A stretch of 64,000 nucleotides of DNA from Antarcticibacterium arcticum (GCF_007993795.1 NZ_CP042476.1:1612001-1676000), one strand, 5' to 3'; counted from the stretch's first letter, positions 1 through 8,954 are shown. Translations and numbers: made by a program. The notes: generated from the letters alone by a model not told the origin.

Positions 1-820
1 ATTTAATTCCGCCGGAATTTATCACGTTATCAAACCTGCCTTTCCAAAGAAATTTTTTATAAGTAAGAATTTCTACAATATCATTGGTTATAATAGTGTC
101 TGCAGCAAGTTTAGGCGCTTTAATTACAAGGCATCCTCTTTCATCTGTTGAGATATGAATATCCGGCAAAACTTTAAAGGGAAGCGGTTTTGATTTTTTC
201 TTTCCCGGATTAAGCCTTTTAGCCGCGATATGTGAAACAGTCTCTGTCATTCCAAATGTTTCATACACTTTGGTATTAAGACCCTGTACCCTTTTTTGAA
301 GTTGTGATGAAACCGCGCCGCCGCCTACTATTAATTTCTTGATAAGGTGCAATCTTCCTAGGGAATTATCCAGCTGAAATGGTGTCATTGCACAAAAATC
401 ATACGTTTTGAAAACCTGGTCCAGGGGATTTGAAGTTGGAGGTACCAAATCGAGTTCCCAGCCCAGCACCATAGCTCTCACCAGCATCATCCTCCCGGCA
501 ATATAGTTGGCAGGAAGACACATTAAAGCAGTTGACCCGGGAGGGAGTTCAAAGAATTTCCCGGTGGCCACGGCAGAGTTGACCATATGCTCTTTCCTTA
601 TCTTTATTTTCTTTGCTACACCGGTTGAGCCGGAGGTCTTTACCTCCAGAAATCCTGAAGGTTTTACCCAATCAAGAATAAAATCCCCAATTAAACCCTC
701 ATAGGGTTCCTCTTCCTTAATGTAATTATAAGCCACTTTTCGAAGATCGGAAAGCGTGTAATGAACCTTGTTAAGTTTAAAATCGGGATGAACTTCCGGG
801 ACTTCAAATATTTCATTCAT
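1..820 (-). CDS. menE: O-succinylbenzoate-CoA ligase, partial (3' end beyond window)
   Basis: This is an AMP-forming acyl-CoA ligase of the ANL superfamily that activates o-succinylbenzoate in menaquinone synthesis. About 273 codons are visible from the ATG at 820, and the C-terminal part runs off the left edge. The phosphate-binding signature TSGSTG is at about residues 62-67 and the adenylate motif ETFGMTET at about 185-195. The protein is short at the N-terminus compared with general acyl-CoA ligases, as is usual for MenE of Bacteroidota. It lies downstream of the CPBP protease gene and menC on the same strand, which supports MenE over another ligase. The motif reading is direct; the substrate is inferred from context. 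Confidence 0.88.
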   Translation of the reverse strand, partial: MNEIFEVPEVHPDFKLNKVHYTLSDLRKVAYNYIKEEEPYEGLIGDFILDWVKPSGFLEVKTSGSTGVAKKIKIRKEHMVNSAVATGKFFELPPGSTALMCLPANYIAGRMMLVRAMVLGWELDLVPPTSNPLDQVFKTYDFCAMTPFQLDNSLGRLHLIKKLIVGGGAVSSQLQKRVQGLNTKVYETFGMTETVSHIAAKRLNPGKKKSKPLPFKVLPDIHISTDERGCLVIKAPKLAADTIITNDIVEILTYKKFLWKGRFDNVINSGGIK

Positions 821-884
821 AATTCTACTTCTATTCTTGATTTGTAGCTCTGAATGATAAAATTAACAAAATAGGGGTAAATTT

Positions 885-1826
885 TTAACTCTCTTCCGAA
901 GGATTTAACATAACCGGCTCCTCAACCTTTCCAAATAATTTTGCCCCCCAATTGGTCCATTTATATTTTTTAGCCATTATTAATAGAAAGATTGGATATA
1001 CCACCAAAACCGGAATAAGTATATCCAGTCCTGCGGAAGGTTCTGAAACATCTTTTAATATTGAATTTGTCTGGAACGCAGTCCAGTCGGCGGTTACAAG
1101 CAATGCTGTTATCAGGTTATTTCCGGCATGAAAACCCAACGCTAACTCCAGGCCTTCATCCATAAGCGTCATAATTCCCAAAAGGAAACCTGTACCTATA
1201 TAATAGACCATTATAATATTCCCCAGTTTTCCTACTTCGGGATTAAAGAAATGTAAACCTCCAAACACCACAGAGGTTACTATTAAGGGCAGCCACCGGT
1301 TTTTCACCAGAGTTCCCAATCCCTGCATTAAATAGCCGCGGAAAAAGTATTCCTCAAAACTGGTTTGTAGCGGCACCAGTATCACTGCGACCACCAGAAG
1401 TATAAGAAATGGAACCGCCTGAAAATTAAAAACGTAATCTTCAGGGCTGGTAAAATAATCAATTACCGTTACGCCAATAGAAAATATAGCCACCAGGCCA
1501 AAAGCAAACCAAAATTTACCCCAATCGGTTTTTTTTCGTGCGGTGGTAAGGGAGGTGAATGGTTGATTATGTACATGACGTACTACAAAGAACAGCGCAA
1601 GTAATGCAATGGCAAAAGGCAGTAACATAAGGAAAAGGGTCAAATTAGAATCCAGCACTCGTAACAATTCAGATTCGTCCATTCCTGCGGTATCAAAACC
1701 TTTTTCCATGAATATAGCTACCACAAATGGCATTTGCCCGGCTATTATGGCGGCAATCACAATTAAAATTCCCAAAAGATAACGCCAGAATTCGTGCTGA
1801 TATTTAAATGCTTGTTCTATATACAT
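885..1826 (-). CDS. CPBP family intramembrane metalloprotease
   Basis: This is a polytopic membrane protein of 313 residues of the CPBP/Abi (Rce1-like) family. The three family motifs are present: EEYFFRG (EExxxR) in the middle, FGGLHF (FxxxH) shortly after, and HAGNN (HxxxN) near residue 235. About eight hydrophobic segments can be seen. It sits 8 nt after menC and 64 nt before menE, so it is very probably in the same transcript. Family members process membrane-bound peptides or prenylated substrates; no substrate can be named here. Its place between two menaquinone genes may be only operon packing. Confidence 0.9.
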   Translation of the reverse strand: MYIEQAFKYQHEFWRYLLGILIVIAAIIAGQMPFVVAIFMEKGFDTAGMDESELLRVLDSNLTLFLMLLPFAIALLALFFVVRHVHNQPFTSLTTARKKTDWGKFWFAFGLVAIFSIGVTVIDYFTSPEDYVFNFQAVPFLILLVVAVILVPLQTSFEEYFFRGYLMQGLGTLVKNRWLPLIVTSVVFGGLHFFNPEVGKLGNIIMVYYIGTGFLLGIMTLMDEGLELALGFHAGNNLITALLVTADWTAFQTNSILKDVSEPSAGLDILIPVLVVYPIFLLIMAKKYKWTNWGAKLFGKVEEPVMLNPSEES

Positions 1827-1834
1827 ATTTTGAA

Positions 1835-2869
1835 TTATAAATTAAATTCCCAATTTACTGTTGGGTCATAGTTAATTGTACCACTTTTCACATTTAAAGG
1901 GCAGGCAAAATTATTGGTATATAAACCGCCTGTGCCCAGCCCCTGGGGCATAGGTGAATTTAGAGTGTAGGTCCACTGGCTAATGGCATTTAAGCCCACA
2001 TTGCTCTCCAGTGCACTGGTAACCCACCAGCCGGTGTTCATATTTTCAGCCAGATCTATCCACTCCACGGTACCTTTAAAACCGCCTATTAAACTGGGCT
2101 TAAAAATAAGGTATTGCGGCCTTATTGTTTGTAATAATTCATGTTTTCTCGAAATGGAAGTTACCCCTATTAATTCCTCATCCAGCGCAACAGGAATGGG
2201 GCTTTCTTTACAAAGGTCCCTCATATGGTACCATTGCCCGGCCTTTATGGGTTGCTCTATGCTGTGAATTTCATAAACACTTAATCTTTTCAGTTTTTCC
2301 AGGGCTTCAGCGGGGGAAAACGCCCCGTTTGCATCTACCCTCACTTCAATTTCTTCTGAAGAAAATTCACTTCGAATATATTTGAGGAGATCAAGCTCTG
2401 CCTCAAAGTCAATCGCGCCTATCTTCAGTTTAATACAACTAAACCCCTGCTGAAGTTTTTCTGAAATTTGTTCCTTCATATAGGCCTTTTCCCCCATCCA
2501 AACCAACCCGTTGATAGGAATACCGGCATTGCCGTCTGTAAACCGGGAGGGATATAAGATAAATGGATCCTTTGCCTCCAGCGATCTAAAAGCCATTTCA
2601 ACCCCAAATTGTATACTGGGAAACTCCTGCAGGCTTTCCCACAGCATATCTCTTCCCAGCTGGATATTTTCGCAAACCCATTTTAATTTTTCCTCATAAT
2701 CCGGCCGGTCATCTACACTAAGCGAGCGCAGGATCCCACACTCGCCTATGCCCTTCTTATTTCCTTCTGTAAGAATAAGAAACCAGGTTTCTTTAGTAGT
2801 AAGAACGCCCCGCGAAGTTCCGCTGGGGCGTTTAAAGTTAAGGATGTACTTCCTGTAGGTTGCCTGCAT
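1835..2869 (-). CDS. menC: o-Succinylbenzoate synthase (enolase superfamily)
   Basis: The 344-residue product resembles the enolase-superfamily dehydratase that converts SHCHC to o-succinylbenzoate in menaquinone synthesis. The KLKIG stretch (KxK, catalytic Lys) is near residue 160. The metal ligands appear as Asp in RVDANGAF, Glu in SIEQPI and Asp/Glu in ALDEEL, and the distal Lys is in FKPSLIGG. The alternative is an L-Ala-D/L-Glu epimerase of the same superfamily, but menE downstream and menA upstream favour MenC. It starts 17 nt after the hydrolase gene at 2887-3567. Confidence 0.88.
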   Translation of the reverse strand: MQATYRKYILNFKRPSGTSRGVLTTKETWFLILTEGNKKGIGECGILRSLSVDDRPDYEEKLKWVCENIQLGRDMLWESLQEFPSIQFGVEMAFRSLEAKDPFILYPSRFTDGNAGIPINGLVWMGEKAYMKEQISEKLQQGFSCIKLKIGAIDFEAELDLLKYIRSEFSSEEIEVRVDANGAFSPAEALEKLKRLSVYEIHSIEQPIKAGQWYHMRDLCKESPIPVALDEELIGVTSISRKHELLQTIRPQYLIFKPSLIGGFKGTVEWIDLAENMNTGWWVTSALESNVGLNAISQWTYTLNSPMPQGLGTGGLYTNNFACPLNVKSGTINYDPTVNWEFNL

Positions 2870-2886
2870 TTGGATATTGAATAATA

Positions 2887-3567
2887 TTAAAGCTCGATGC
2901 TTTCTCCAATTTCCAGCAACATAAGATCCTTTCCTTTTTCATAGAATTTCCTTTTGGCTTCTTCGTGGTCAATTTCAATGTATCCAAAAGTATCGTAATG
3001 GCATCCAATAACCTTGTCGCATTCCACAAAATCACTTGCAATTATGGCGTCCTCTATTCCCATGGTAAAATTATCACCTATAGGTAAGATCGCAAGATCA
3101 AGGGTTGTGCGCATTGGGATTAATTTCATGTCCATTGTTAATGCAGTATCCCCTGCTATGTAAATGTTCTTATGTTCACTTTCTATTACAAAACCTCCCG
3201 GTTGCCCGCCATAGCTTCCATCTGGAAACGAACTGGTATGCACGGCATTCACATATTTTACTTTACCAAACTCAAAATCCCAGCTACCCCCATGGTTCAT
3301 AGGATGTACTTCAAGGCCTTTGGACTCGTAATGAGAAGTGATCTCAAAATTACTTACGATTATAGCCCCGGTATTCTTTGCAATTGCCTCGGCGTCCAGG
3401 GTATGATCCTGATGGGCGTGGGTTAAAAGAATGTAATCTGCTTTAAGGTCATTAATATCAATCTTATCCTTTACCAGATCATTACCGGTTATAAACGGGT
3501 CAATAAGTAAATGATTATCTCCTATTTTAATTCCGAAGGAATTATGGCCGTAAAATGTAATTTTCAT
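2887..3567 (-). CDS. UPF0173-type metal-dependent hydrolase (metallo-beta-lactamase fold)
   Basis: The 226-residue product is a compact metallo-beta-lactamase-fold protein. The zinc-binding motif THAHQDH (HxHxDH) is near residues 50-56. Further candidate ligands are in the NHGG/HTSSFPDG region, in AGDTAL and in the C-terminal GCHYDTF. No export signal is visible, so it is presumably cytoplasmic. The family is widespread and has no firm substrate. It is followed 17 nt later by menC, suggesting cotranscription, while 169 nt separate it from menA upstream. Confidence 0.85.
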   Translation of the reverse strand: MKITFYGHNSFGIKIGDNHLLIDPFITGNDLVKDKIDINDLKADYILLTHAHQDHTLDAEAIAKNTGAIIVSNFEITSHYESKGLEVHPMNHGGSWDFEFGKVKYVNAVHTSSFPDGSYGGQPGGFVIESEHKNIYIAGDTALTMDMKLIPMRTTLDLAILPIGDNFTMGIEDAIIASDFVECDKVIGCHYDTFGYIEIDHEEAKRKFYEKGKDLMLLEIGESIEL

Positions 3568-3736
3568 AAGTAGATAGCTGTTTTTATTAATAGTCTTCCA
3601 ATCAATTCGCGCAACCTGTAATAATTTTACTATTCCAATTACACTAAATAAATCTGAAGAACCCTATGTTTTTATAAAAATACGCATTGAGCTGAAATTA
3701 TTAGACCAGTTGCATATTTTTTATTTATCCTGAAAT

Positions 3737-4639
3737 TTAAAACAGCAATCCTACCGCAAATAATATAGAAATAAAGAAAGTAGTAAGAGCAAGTATTTTG
3801 AGTTCCGGATCCAGGAGCACCGGGCTTTCATTTGCCACTACCCTCTTCAAATGAAGGAACAGGGGAATAAATCCGAAAAGGTATAGTAGGTCGCTCCATT
3901 CCCGGGCTGTCCATGCCGAATAGATCACGAGGCAAAGCACTGCCCCGAAGATGAGAAAATAGTGATAATTCTTAGCGTTTTGTGCCCCCAGTTTTACAAC
4001 CAGGGTATTTTTTCCGGCACGGGCATCGCTAACTGCATCTCTCATATTATTGAGATTTAGCACGCCGCTGCTTAAAAAACCAATAGCTGCTGCAGGGAAC
4101 ATGACCGGCCAGTCCATCCTAAGCGCATAGAGAAAATAAGAACCAAATACAGCCACCAGGCCAAAGAAAATAAAAACAAAAATATCTCCCATTCCCCTAT
4201 AACCATAGGCATTTTGGCCCACGGTATACTTTACGGCGGCAACTATGGCTCCCAGCCCCAGAATGAAAAAGATAATGGCATACAGGAAATCCTCCTCCCC
4301 AAAGGCCGAATAAATAAGCAGGACTGCCATTACAAGTGTTGCAATAGCTGTTATAATTATCCCTGTTTTCATTTCGCCCCGGGTTATTAGCCCGCTTTGA
4401 AGCGCACGGGCGGGTCCAATTCTCTCCTCATTATCTGTTCCCTTTACCCCATCACCATAATCATTGGCGAAGTTGGAAAGAATTTGCAAGCCCAGGGTGG
4501 TACCTATTGCAAGGCTAAAAATCACAATATTAAAATACCCCTGATGGGCAGCTATGGAAGTCCCAACAATAATTCCTGAAACTGAAAGCGGTAAGGTTCT
4601 TAATCGGGCTGCATTCACCCACGATCCAATTTGTGCCAT
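3737..4639 (-). CDS. menA: 1,4-Dihydroxy-2-naphthoate polyprenyltransferase
   Basis: This is a UbiA-superfamily membrane prenyltransferase of 300 residues. It joins dihydroxynaphthoate to a polyprenyl diphosphate to give demethylmenaquinone. The first Asp-rich motif reads NDYGDGVKGTD near residues 60-70, and the second is the NMRDAVSDARAGKNT region near residues 198-212. About eight membrane segments are evident. It begins one nucleotide after the holA stop, so the two are probably translated from one message. Menaquinone is the usual respiratory quinone of Flavobacteriaceae. Confidence 0.93.
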   Translation of the reverse strand: MAQIGSWVNAARLRTLPLSVSGIIVGTSIAAHQGYFNIVIFSLAIGTTLGLQILSNFANDYGDGVKGTDNEERIGPARALQSGLITRGEMKTGIIITAIATLVMAVLLIYSAFGEEDFLYAIIFFILGLGAIVAAVKYTVGQNAYGYRGMGDIFVFIFFGLVAVFGSYFLYALRMDWPVMFPAAAIGFLSSGVLNLNNMRDAVSDARAGKNTLVVKLGAQNAKNYHYFLIFGAVLCLVIYSAWTAREWSDLLYLFGFIPLFLHLKRVVANESPVLLDPELKILALTTFFISILFAVGLLF

Positions 4640-4640
4640 A

Positions 4641-5645
4641 TTACCGCATTATTTTTACCAAAAGTTCCTTTAAAAGATCACCAGGGGGCACATTGGCAGA
4701 TCCTACTCCTTTACCTTTTACATCTGCATCCCTCAAATATTCGATTGCGTAACTGGCTTTTTTCATAGGATAATTGCGCGCCGCAATTTCATAATCCTTT
4801 ACAAAGAAAGGGTTAACTTTTAAGACTTTTGCCACATTTGCCTTGGACTGGTCTGTAAGCCCGTGGTATTGTAATATCTGAGAAAAATAACCATAAAGCA
4901 GCGAAATGGTAACTACCATAGGATTGTCTTTGGGGTTTTGGGAGAAATAATTGATTATTTGATGGACTTTGAGTTCATCTTTAAGCCCAATTGCTTTACG
5001 CAGCTCAAAATTATTAAAATCCTTGCTTATGCCTATGTTTTCCTCGATGAGCTCCGGCGTGATCATTGCGCCTTTTGGTACAATTAACTGGAGTTTTTGA
5101 AGTTCGTTATCAATTTTACTGAGGTCAATGCCCAGGAATTCCACCAGCATTTGTGCTGCTTTTGGAGCGATTTGATATTCACGGGATTTCAGGGTTTTCT
5201 GTATCCAATCCGCTACCTGGTTCTCATATAATCTTTTCCCTTCAAATAAAACCCCGGTTTTGGAAACAAGTTTATAGAGCTTCTTCCGCTTATCGATTTT
5301 CTTATACTTATAGCAAAATACAATGGTAGTGGTGCTCTGTGGGTTTTCAGCATAGGTTTCAAGTTTATCTATGGTCCTGGAAAGATCCTGCGCTTCTTTA
5401 ATGATCAATACCTGCCGCTCTGCCATCATGGGATACCTGCGGGCGTTGCTCACAATATCTTCAATGGTGGTATCCCTTCCATAGAGTACCATTTGATTAA
5501 AACCCTTTTCTTCTTCCGTAAGAAGGCTATCTTCAATAAAGTCTGAAATTTTGTCGATGTAATAGGGTTCCTCCCCCATCAGGAAATAAATAGGCTTGAC
5601 TTCACCATTTTTAATTGCCTGAACTATTTGTATTGCTTCTTCCAT
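4641..5645 (-). CDS. holA: DNA polymerase III subunit delta (clamp loader)
   Basis: The 334-residue product resembles HolA, the clamp-loader subunit that opens the sliding clamp. The N-terminus (IYFLMGEEPYYIDKI) is the usual degenerate AAA+ start without a functional Walker A. It is followed by the characteristic YPMMAERQVLIIKEAQ segment near residue 75 and a helical C-terminal collar domain. It is divergent from the nuclease-like gene at 5758 across 112 nt and is followed by menA after 1 nt. The family assignment rests on overall pattern, because this subunit has few invariant residues. Confidence 0.88.
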   Translation of the reverse strand: MEEAIQIVQAIKNGEVKPIYFLMGEEPYYIDKISDFIEDSLLTEEEKGFNQMVLYGRDTTIEDIVSNARRYPMMAERQVLIIKEAQDLSRTIDKLETYAENPQSTTTIVFCYKYKKIDKRKKLYKLVSKTGVLFEGKRLYENQVADWIQKTLKSREYQIAPKAAQMLVEFLGIDLSKIDNELQKLQLIVPKGAMITPELIEENIGISKDFNNFELRKAIGLKDELKVHQIINYFSQNPKDNPMVVTISLLYGYFSQILQYHGLTDQSKANVAKVLKVNPFFVKDYEIAARNYPMKKASYAIEYLRDADVKGKGVGSANVPPGDLLKELLVKIMR

Positions 5646-5736
5646 TGATTGAATTCATGGACTTAAAAATGAATGCTTTATAAGTCCGGCGGGTGTTGGG
5701 GATTTAAAATTTTAAAAATTCAAGGATCATCCTTTT

Positions 5737-5744
5737 TATATTTG
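5737..5744 (+). promoter_or_regulatory. -7 box candidate (TATATTTG)
   Basis: The octamer matches the Bacteroidota -7 consensus TAnnTTTG exactly and ends 13 nt before the ATG at 5758. No TTG is seen at the expected -33 position, so this is a half-supported promoter. Confidence 0.4.
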
Positions 5745-5757
5745 TTAATTTGAACCT

Positions 5758-6204
5758 ATGCAAAAACTGAATTTTCCCAATTATACATTTCGCTTCAAAA
5801 ATAGCGAAAATAAAATAGCAGCTTTTGATGAAGTAAGGAAAAAATTCATAATTCTTACCCCCGAGGAATGGGTAAGGCTTCATACTGTTCAATATTTAAA
5901 AATTGAAAAACAATTTCCGTTAAGCCATATAAATGTTGAAAAACAATTAATGCTGGGCAAAATGAGCAAGCGATATGACATAGTGGTTTTTGATCCCGGA
6001 GGCGGGATCCATTTAATTGTGGAATGCAAAGCTCCTTCAGTAAAGATCACACAATCTACTTTTGACCAAATTGCGCGGTATAATATGAATTTACAGGCCA
6101 AATATCTTATGGTCACCAATGGGCTGGATCATTATTTTTGCCAAATGGATTATGTAGCAGAACAATATAATTTCCTCCAGGAGATACCCGACTTTCAGTA
6201 TTGA
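5758..6204 (+). CDS. Stand-alone HsdR N-terminal-like nuclease domain protein
   Basis: The 148-residue protein resembles the N-terminal domain of type I restriction R subunits (HSDR_N_2 type). A PD-(D/E)xK-like core can be read as Asp in YDIVVFD (about 76-82) followed by VECKAP (Glu-x-Lys, about 92-97). No helicase domain or hsdM/hsdS gene is nearby, so it is not a restriction system. Such single-domain proteins are common in Bacteroidota and annotated only by the domain. It is divergent from holA. Nuclease activity is possible but unproven. Confidence 0.8.
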   Translation: MQKLNFPNYTFRFKNSENKIAAFDEVRKKFIILTPEEWVRLHTVQYLKIEKQFPLSHINVEKQLMLGKMSKRYDIVVFDPGGGIHLIVECKAPSVKITQSTFDQIARYNMNLQAKYLMVTNGLDHYFCQMDYVAEQYNFLQEIPDFQY

Positions 6205-6219
6205 AAAACTATAAGACCG

Positions 6220-6248
6220 TTGCAATACAGTTAAAGTTGTTACTTTTG
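6220..6248 (+). promoter_or_regulatory. Bacteroidota-type promoter for the glycosyltransferase gene
   Basis: TTG at 6220-6222 and TACTTTTG at 6241-6248 are separated by 18 nt. This fits the Bacteroidota -33/-7 pattern (TTG, 17-21 nt, TAnnTTTG). A start site near 6254 would leave a leader of about 30 nt before the ATG at 6284. Confidence 0.6.
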
Positions 6249-6283
6249 GCGAGATATCCTAAAATTAGAAAAACCAACTATTC

Positions 6284-7276
6284 ATGACCGTAGGAGTTGT
6301 TATTTTGAACTGGAATGGACTGGACCTTTTAAAACAGTTCCTGCCAGATGTTATTAAATTTTCTCCTGAAGCTACGGTATATGTTGCAGATAATGCTTCA
6401 ACGGACAGGTCTGTCCAATATGTCCGGGAAAACTTTCCCGCAACAAAAGTCATAATTAACAAGGTTAATGGAGGTTACGCCAAAGGGTATAATGATGCCC
6501 TTGAACAGCTGGACGAAGATATATTTGTGCTCCTGAACAGCGATGTGCAGGTCACCCCGCACTGGCTGGAACCTATCCTGAAAATTTTTAAGACGCGGGA
6601 GGAGGTTGCCGCTGTCCAACCCAAGATCCTTGATTATAAGAATCCGGAGTATTTTGAATATGCTGGAGCTGCGGGAGGTTTCATAGACCGGTTTGGATAT
6701 CCCTATTGCCGGGGACGAATTTTTGATAGTTTGGAACAAGATAAAGGCCAGTATGATGATGAGATCGAAATTTTCTGGGCCAGTGGAGCCTGTCTTGCAA
6801 TAAGGAAAAAAGCTTTTTATCAAGCGGGGGCACTTGATGAAGATTATTTTGCACACCAGGAGGAAATAGACCTTTGCTGGAGGCTTTTTAACCTTGGCCA
6901 TAAAGTTAGGTATACGCCGGAATCGGTAGTTTACCATGTAGGGGGTGCCACCCTTAATAATATGAATCCACGAAAGACTTTTTACAATTTTCGGAATAGT
7001 TTGTATAACCTGGTAAAAAACCTTCCTGCCCACACCTGGATTTTTGTAATACTGGGAAGAATGATCCTTGACGGCATTGCAGCTTTCAGGTTTTTGCTAA
7101 CCGGGCAAATTGATCACTTTTGGGCGGTGTTCAGAGCCCACATGAATTTTTATAAACACTTGCCTTTACTACTCAAAAAGCGAAAAATAATACCCAAAAA
7201 ATTGGGATATTTCACCAAAAATTCCGTGGTTTGTGCTCATTATTTACAGGGTAAAAAAACATTTTCAAAATTTTAA
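6284..7276 (+). CDS. Family 2 glycosyltransferase (WbbL/rhamnosyltransferase-like)
   Basis: This is a 330-residue GT-A fold glycosyltransferase. It begins with the nucleotide-sugar site (VGVVILNWNGLDLL). ADNASTD follows near residue 35, the metal-binding LLNSDVQ (a DxD equivalent) near residue 83, and an acidic HQEEIDLCWRL motif near residue 200 typical of the family. The C-terminal 80 residues carry a hydrophobic segment that may anchor it to the membrane. It likely transfers a sugar in surface polysaccharide or lipid-linked glycan synthesis. The sugar cannot be deduced, and no glycan cluster surrounds it. Confidence 0.9.
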   Translation: MTVGVVILNWNGLDLLKQFLPDVIKFSPEATVYVADNASTDRSVQYVRENFPATKVIINKVNGGYAKGYNDALEQLDEDIFVLLNSDVQVTPHWLEPILKIFKTREEVAAVQPKILDYKNPEYFEYAGAAGGFIDRFGYPYCRGRIFDSLEQDKGQYDDEIEIFWASGACLAIRKKAFYQAGALDEDYFAHQEEIDLCWRLFNLGHKVRYTPESVVYHVGGATLNNMNPRKTFYNFRNSLYNLVKNLPAHTWIFVILGRMILDGIAAFRFLLTGQIDHFWAVFRAHMNFYKHLPLLLKKRKIIPKKLGYFTKNSVVCAHYLQGKKTFSKF

Positions 7277-7316
7277 GGTTTAACGTTAATTTATAGTTAA
7301 TTGGCATTAGAATTGA

Positions 7317-7324
7317 TAGCTTTG
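7317..7324 (+). promoter_or_regulatory. -7 box candidate (TAGCTTTG) of the OmpA-like gene
   Basis: The octamer matches TAnnTTTG and lies 37 nt before the ATG at 7362, leaving a leader of about 30 nt. A TTG at 7301-7303 is too close (13 nt) to be a normal -33 element. Confidence 0.45.
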
Positions 7325-7361
7325 AAAAAATCTAACTTTTAATAAATAACACAAATCAATT

Positions 7362-8195
7362 ATGAAAAAAATCATGCTTTTATCGGCGACAGCGGCAATT
7401 TTGCTTTCTTCATGTGTTTCACAGAAGAAATATGCCGAACTTGAAGCTCAACACAAGGAAACCAGAGACCAGTTAAACACTGCAACTGTAAAACTTAATT
7501 CATGTCTTGACGAAAGAGAGAATATGAATTCTCAAATTCGAACTTTGAACAACCAGAATGCTGCTTTACTTAATAACGTAGGTGATCTTGCCACGCTATC
7601 TAAAAAAGAGGCAGAAAACCTTTCAAGATCTCTTGAGAGCATTAAAGAAAAGGATATGAAGATCCAGCGTATGCAGGATGCTCTTACCAAAAAAGATTCT
7701 GTAACCCTTGCTTTGGTTACAAGTCTTAAAGGTGTTCTTGGAAACATGAGTGATGAAGATATTACCATCAATGTTGAAAAAGGAGTTGTTTACGTATCTA
7801 TTTCAGATAAATTATTATTCCAGAGCGGAAAATGGGCCATTACCAACCGTGCTAAAGAAGTACTTGGAAAAGTTGCCACTGTAGTTAAAAACAGACCTGA
7901 TATCGAATTTATGGTAGAAGGACATACAGATGACAAAGGCATCAAAACTGCTATTATCGAGGATAACTGGGATCTAAGTGTGAAGCGTGCTACCTCTGTA
8001 GTTCGTATGCTTCAAAATGACTTTGGTGTTCCACCAGAAAGAATGACTGCAGCAGGAAGAAGTTACTACGTTCCTGTGGCTTCAAACGCTACTGAAGAAG
8101 GTCGTTCTCAAAACAGAAGAACCAGAATCGTTATTTTGCCTAAAATTGACCAGTTCTATAACCTTATTGAAGAAGGTATGGAATCTGCAAAATAA
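7362..8195 (+). CDS. OmpA-family outer-membrane lipoprotein
   Basis: The 277-residue protein has a lipoprotein leader ending in LLSSC (lipidated Cys about residue 18). A coiled-coil stretch of heptad-like Glu/Lys/Leu-rich sequence covers about residues 25-110. The C-terminal OmpA peptidoglycan-binding domain spans about residues 140-270 and contains VEGHTDDKG and the SQNRRTRIVI end motif. It probably tethers the outer membrane to peptidoglycan. It is a single gene, with a good -7 box upstream and two hairpin terminators downstream. Confidence 0.93.
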   Translation: MKKIMLLSATAAILLSSCVSQKKYAELEAQHKETRDQLNTATVKLNSCLDERENMNSQIRTLNNQNAALLNNVGDLATLSKKEAENLSRSLESIKEKDMKIQRMQDALTKKDSVTLALVTSLKGVLGNMSDEDITINVEKGVVYVSISDKLLFQSGKWAITNRAKEVLGKVATVVKNRPDIEFMVEGHTDDKGIKTAIIEDNWDLSVKRATSVVRMLQNDFGVPPERMTAAGRSYYVPVASNATEEGRSQNRRTRIVILPKIDQFYNLIEEGMESAK

Positions 8196-8220
8196 GCAGC
8201 ATTTCTTAAATTATATCAAA

Positions 8221-8247
8221 GCCCCTGCAACCGCAGGGGCTTTTTTT
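8221..8247 (+). terminator. Intrinsic terminator after the OmpA-like gene
   Basis: GCCCCTGC and GCAGGGGC pair over an AACC loop and are followed by seven T residues. Confidence 0.92.
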
Positions 8248-8284
8248 GTGTTTACGTTTGTAGAGTAAAAGAACTTTTTAAAAC

Positions 8285-8316
8285 AAAAAAGATCCCGCAA
8301 TTTGCGGGATCTTTTA
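8285..8316. terminator. Second, bidirectional hairpin between convergent genes
   Basis: The perfect palindrome at 8291-8311 (GATCCCGCAA / TTGCGGGATC) is flanked by an A-run on the left and TTTTA on the right. It can stop transcription of the OmpA-like gene and of the Sua5 gene arriving from the other strand. Confidence 0.85.
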
Positions 8317-8333
8317 TCAAATATTACTTAAGC

Positions 8334-8954
8334 TTACATAATCTCAATGCTTCCTTTACCCTGCCGGATAACCTCGGGCGTACTGGTGGTAAGGTCAATA
8401 ACAGTGGAAGGAATGTTATCTCCATATCCCCCATCAATTACTATATCTACCAGTTTATCCCATTTCTCAAGAATAAGTTCAGGGTCTGTGGTATATTCAA
8501 TTACCTCATCTTCATCTCTTATTGAAGTAGAAACAATAGGGTTTCCTAATTGACTTACAATGGCCTTACAAATATTATTATTAGGCACTCTTATCCCCAC
8601 GGTTTTCTTCTTTTTAAACACCGAAGGCAAATTATTGTTCCCGGGTAAAATAAACGTGTATGGACCTGGGAGACTCCGCTTTAAGATTTTAAAGGTTTGT
8701 GTATCTATTTGCTTTACATAATCTGAAAGATTGCTCAGGTCTTCACAAATGAAGGAGAAATTGGCTTTATCCAATTTCACTCCTTTGATCTGTGCTATCC
8801 TCTCCAGGGCCTGGGTATTTGTTATGTCACAACCAAGGCCATAAACTGTATCTGTGGGGTAAATTATCAAACCGCCGTTGCGAAGGACATCAACTACTTT
8901 CTTAATATCCTTTTGGTTGGGGTTCTCTTCATAAATTCTAATTAAGTCTGCCAT
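8334..8954 (-). CDS. L-threonylcarbamoyladenylate synthase (Sua5/YciO/YrdC)
   Basis: The 206-residue product has the YrdC fold that makes threonylcarbamoyl-AMP for t6A modification of ANN-decoding tRNAs. The diagnostic N-terminal segment GGLIIYPTDTVYGLGCD is at about residues 28-44. KANFSFICEDLS and PGPYTFILPG follow, and STVIDLT is near the C-terminus. The length is that of a YrdC/YciO protein without the Sua5 C-terminal domain. The convergent OmpA-like gene ends 139 nt away. Confidence 0.92.
   Translation of the reverse strand: MADLIRIYEENPNQKDIKKVVDVLRNGGLIIYPTDTVYGLGCDITNTQALERIAQIKGVKLDKANFSFICEDLSNLSDYVKQIDTQTFKILKRSLPGPYTFILPGNNNLPSVFKKKKTVGIRVPNNNICKAIVSQLGNPIVSTSIRDEDEVIEYTTDPELILEKWDKLVDIVIDGGYGDNIPSTVIDLTTSTPEVIRQGKGSIEIM

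Noticed and set aside
5758..6204. Part of a type I restriction-modification system
   Set aside because: Only an HsdR-N-like domain is present; no helicase, methylase or specificity gene lies in the surrounding DNA.
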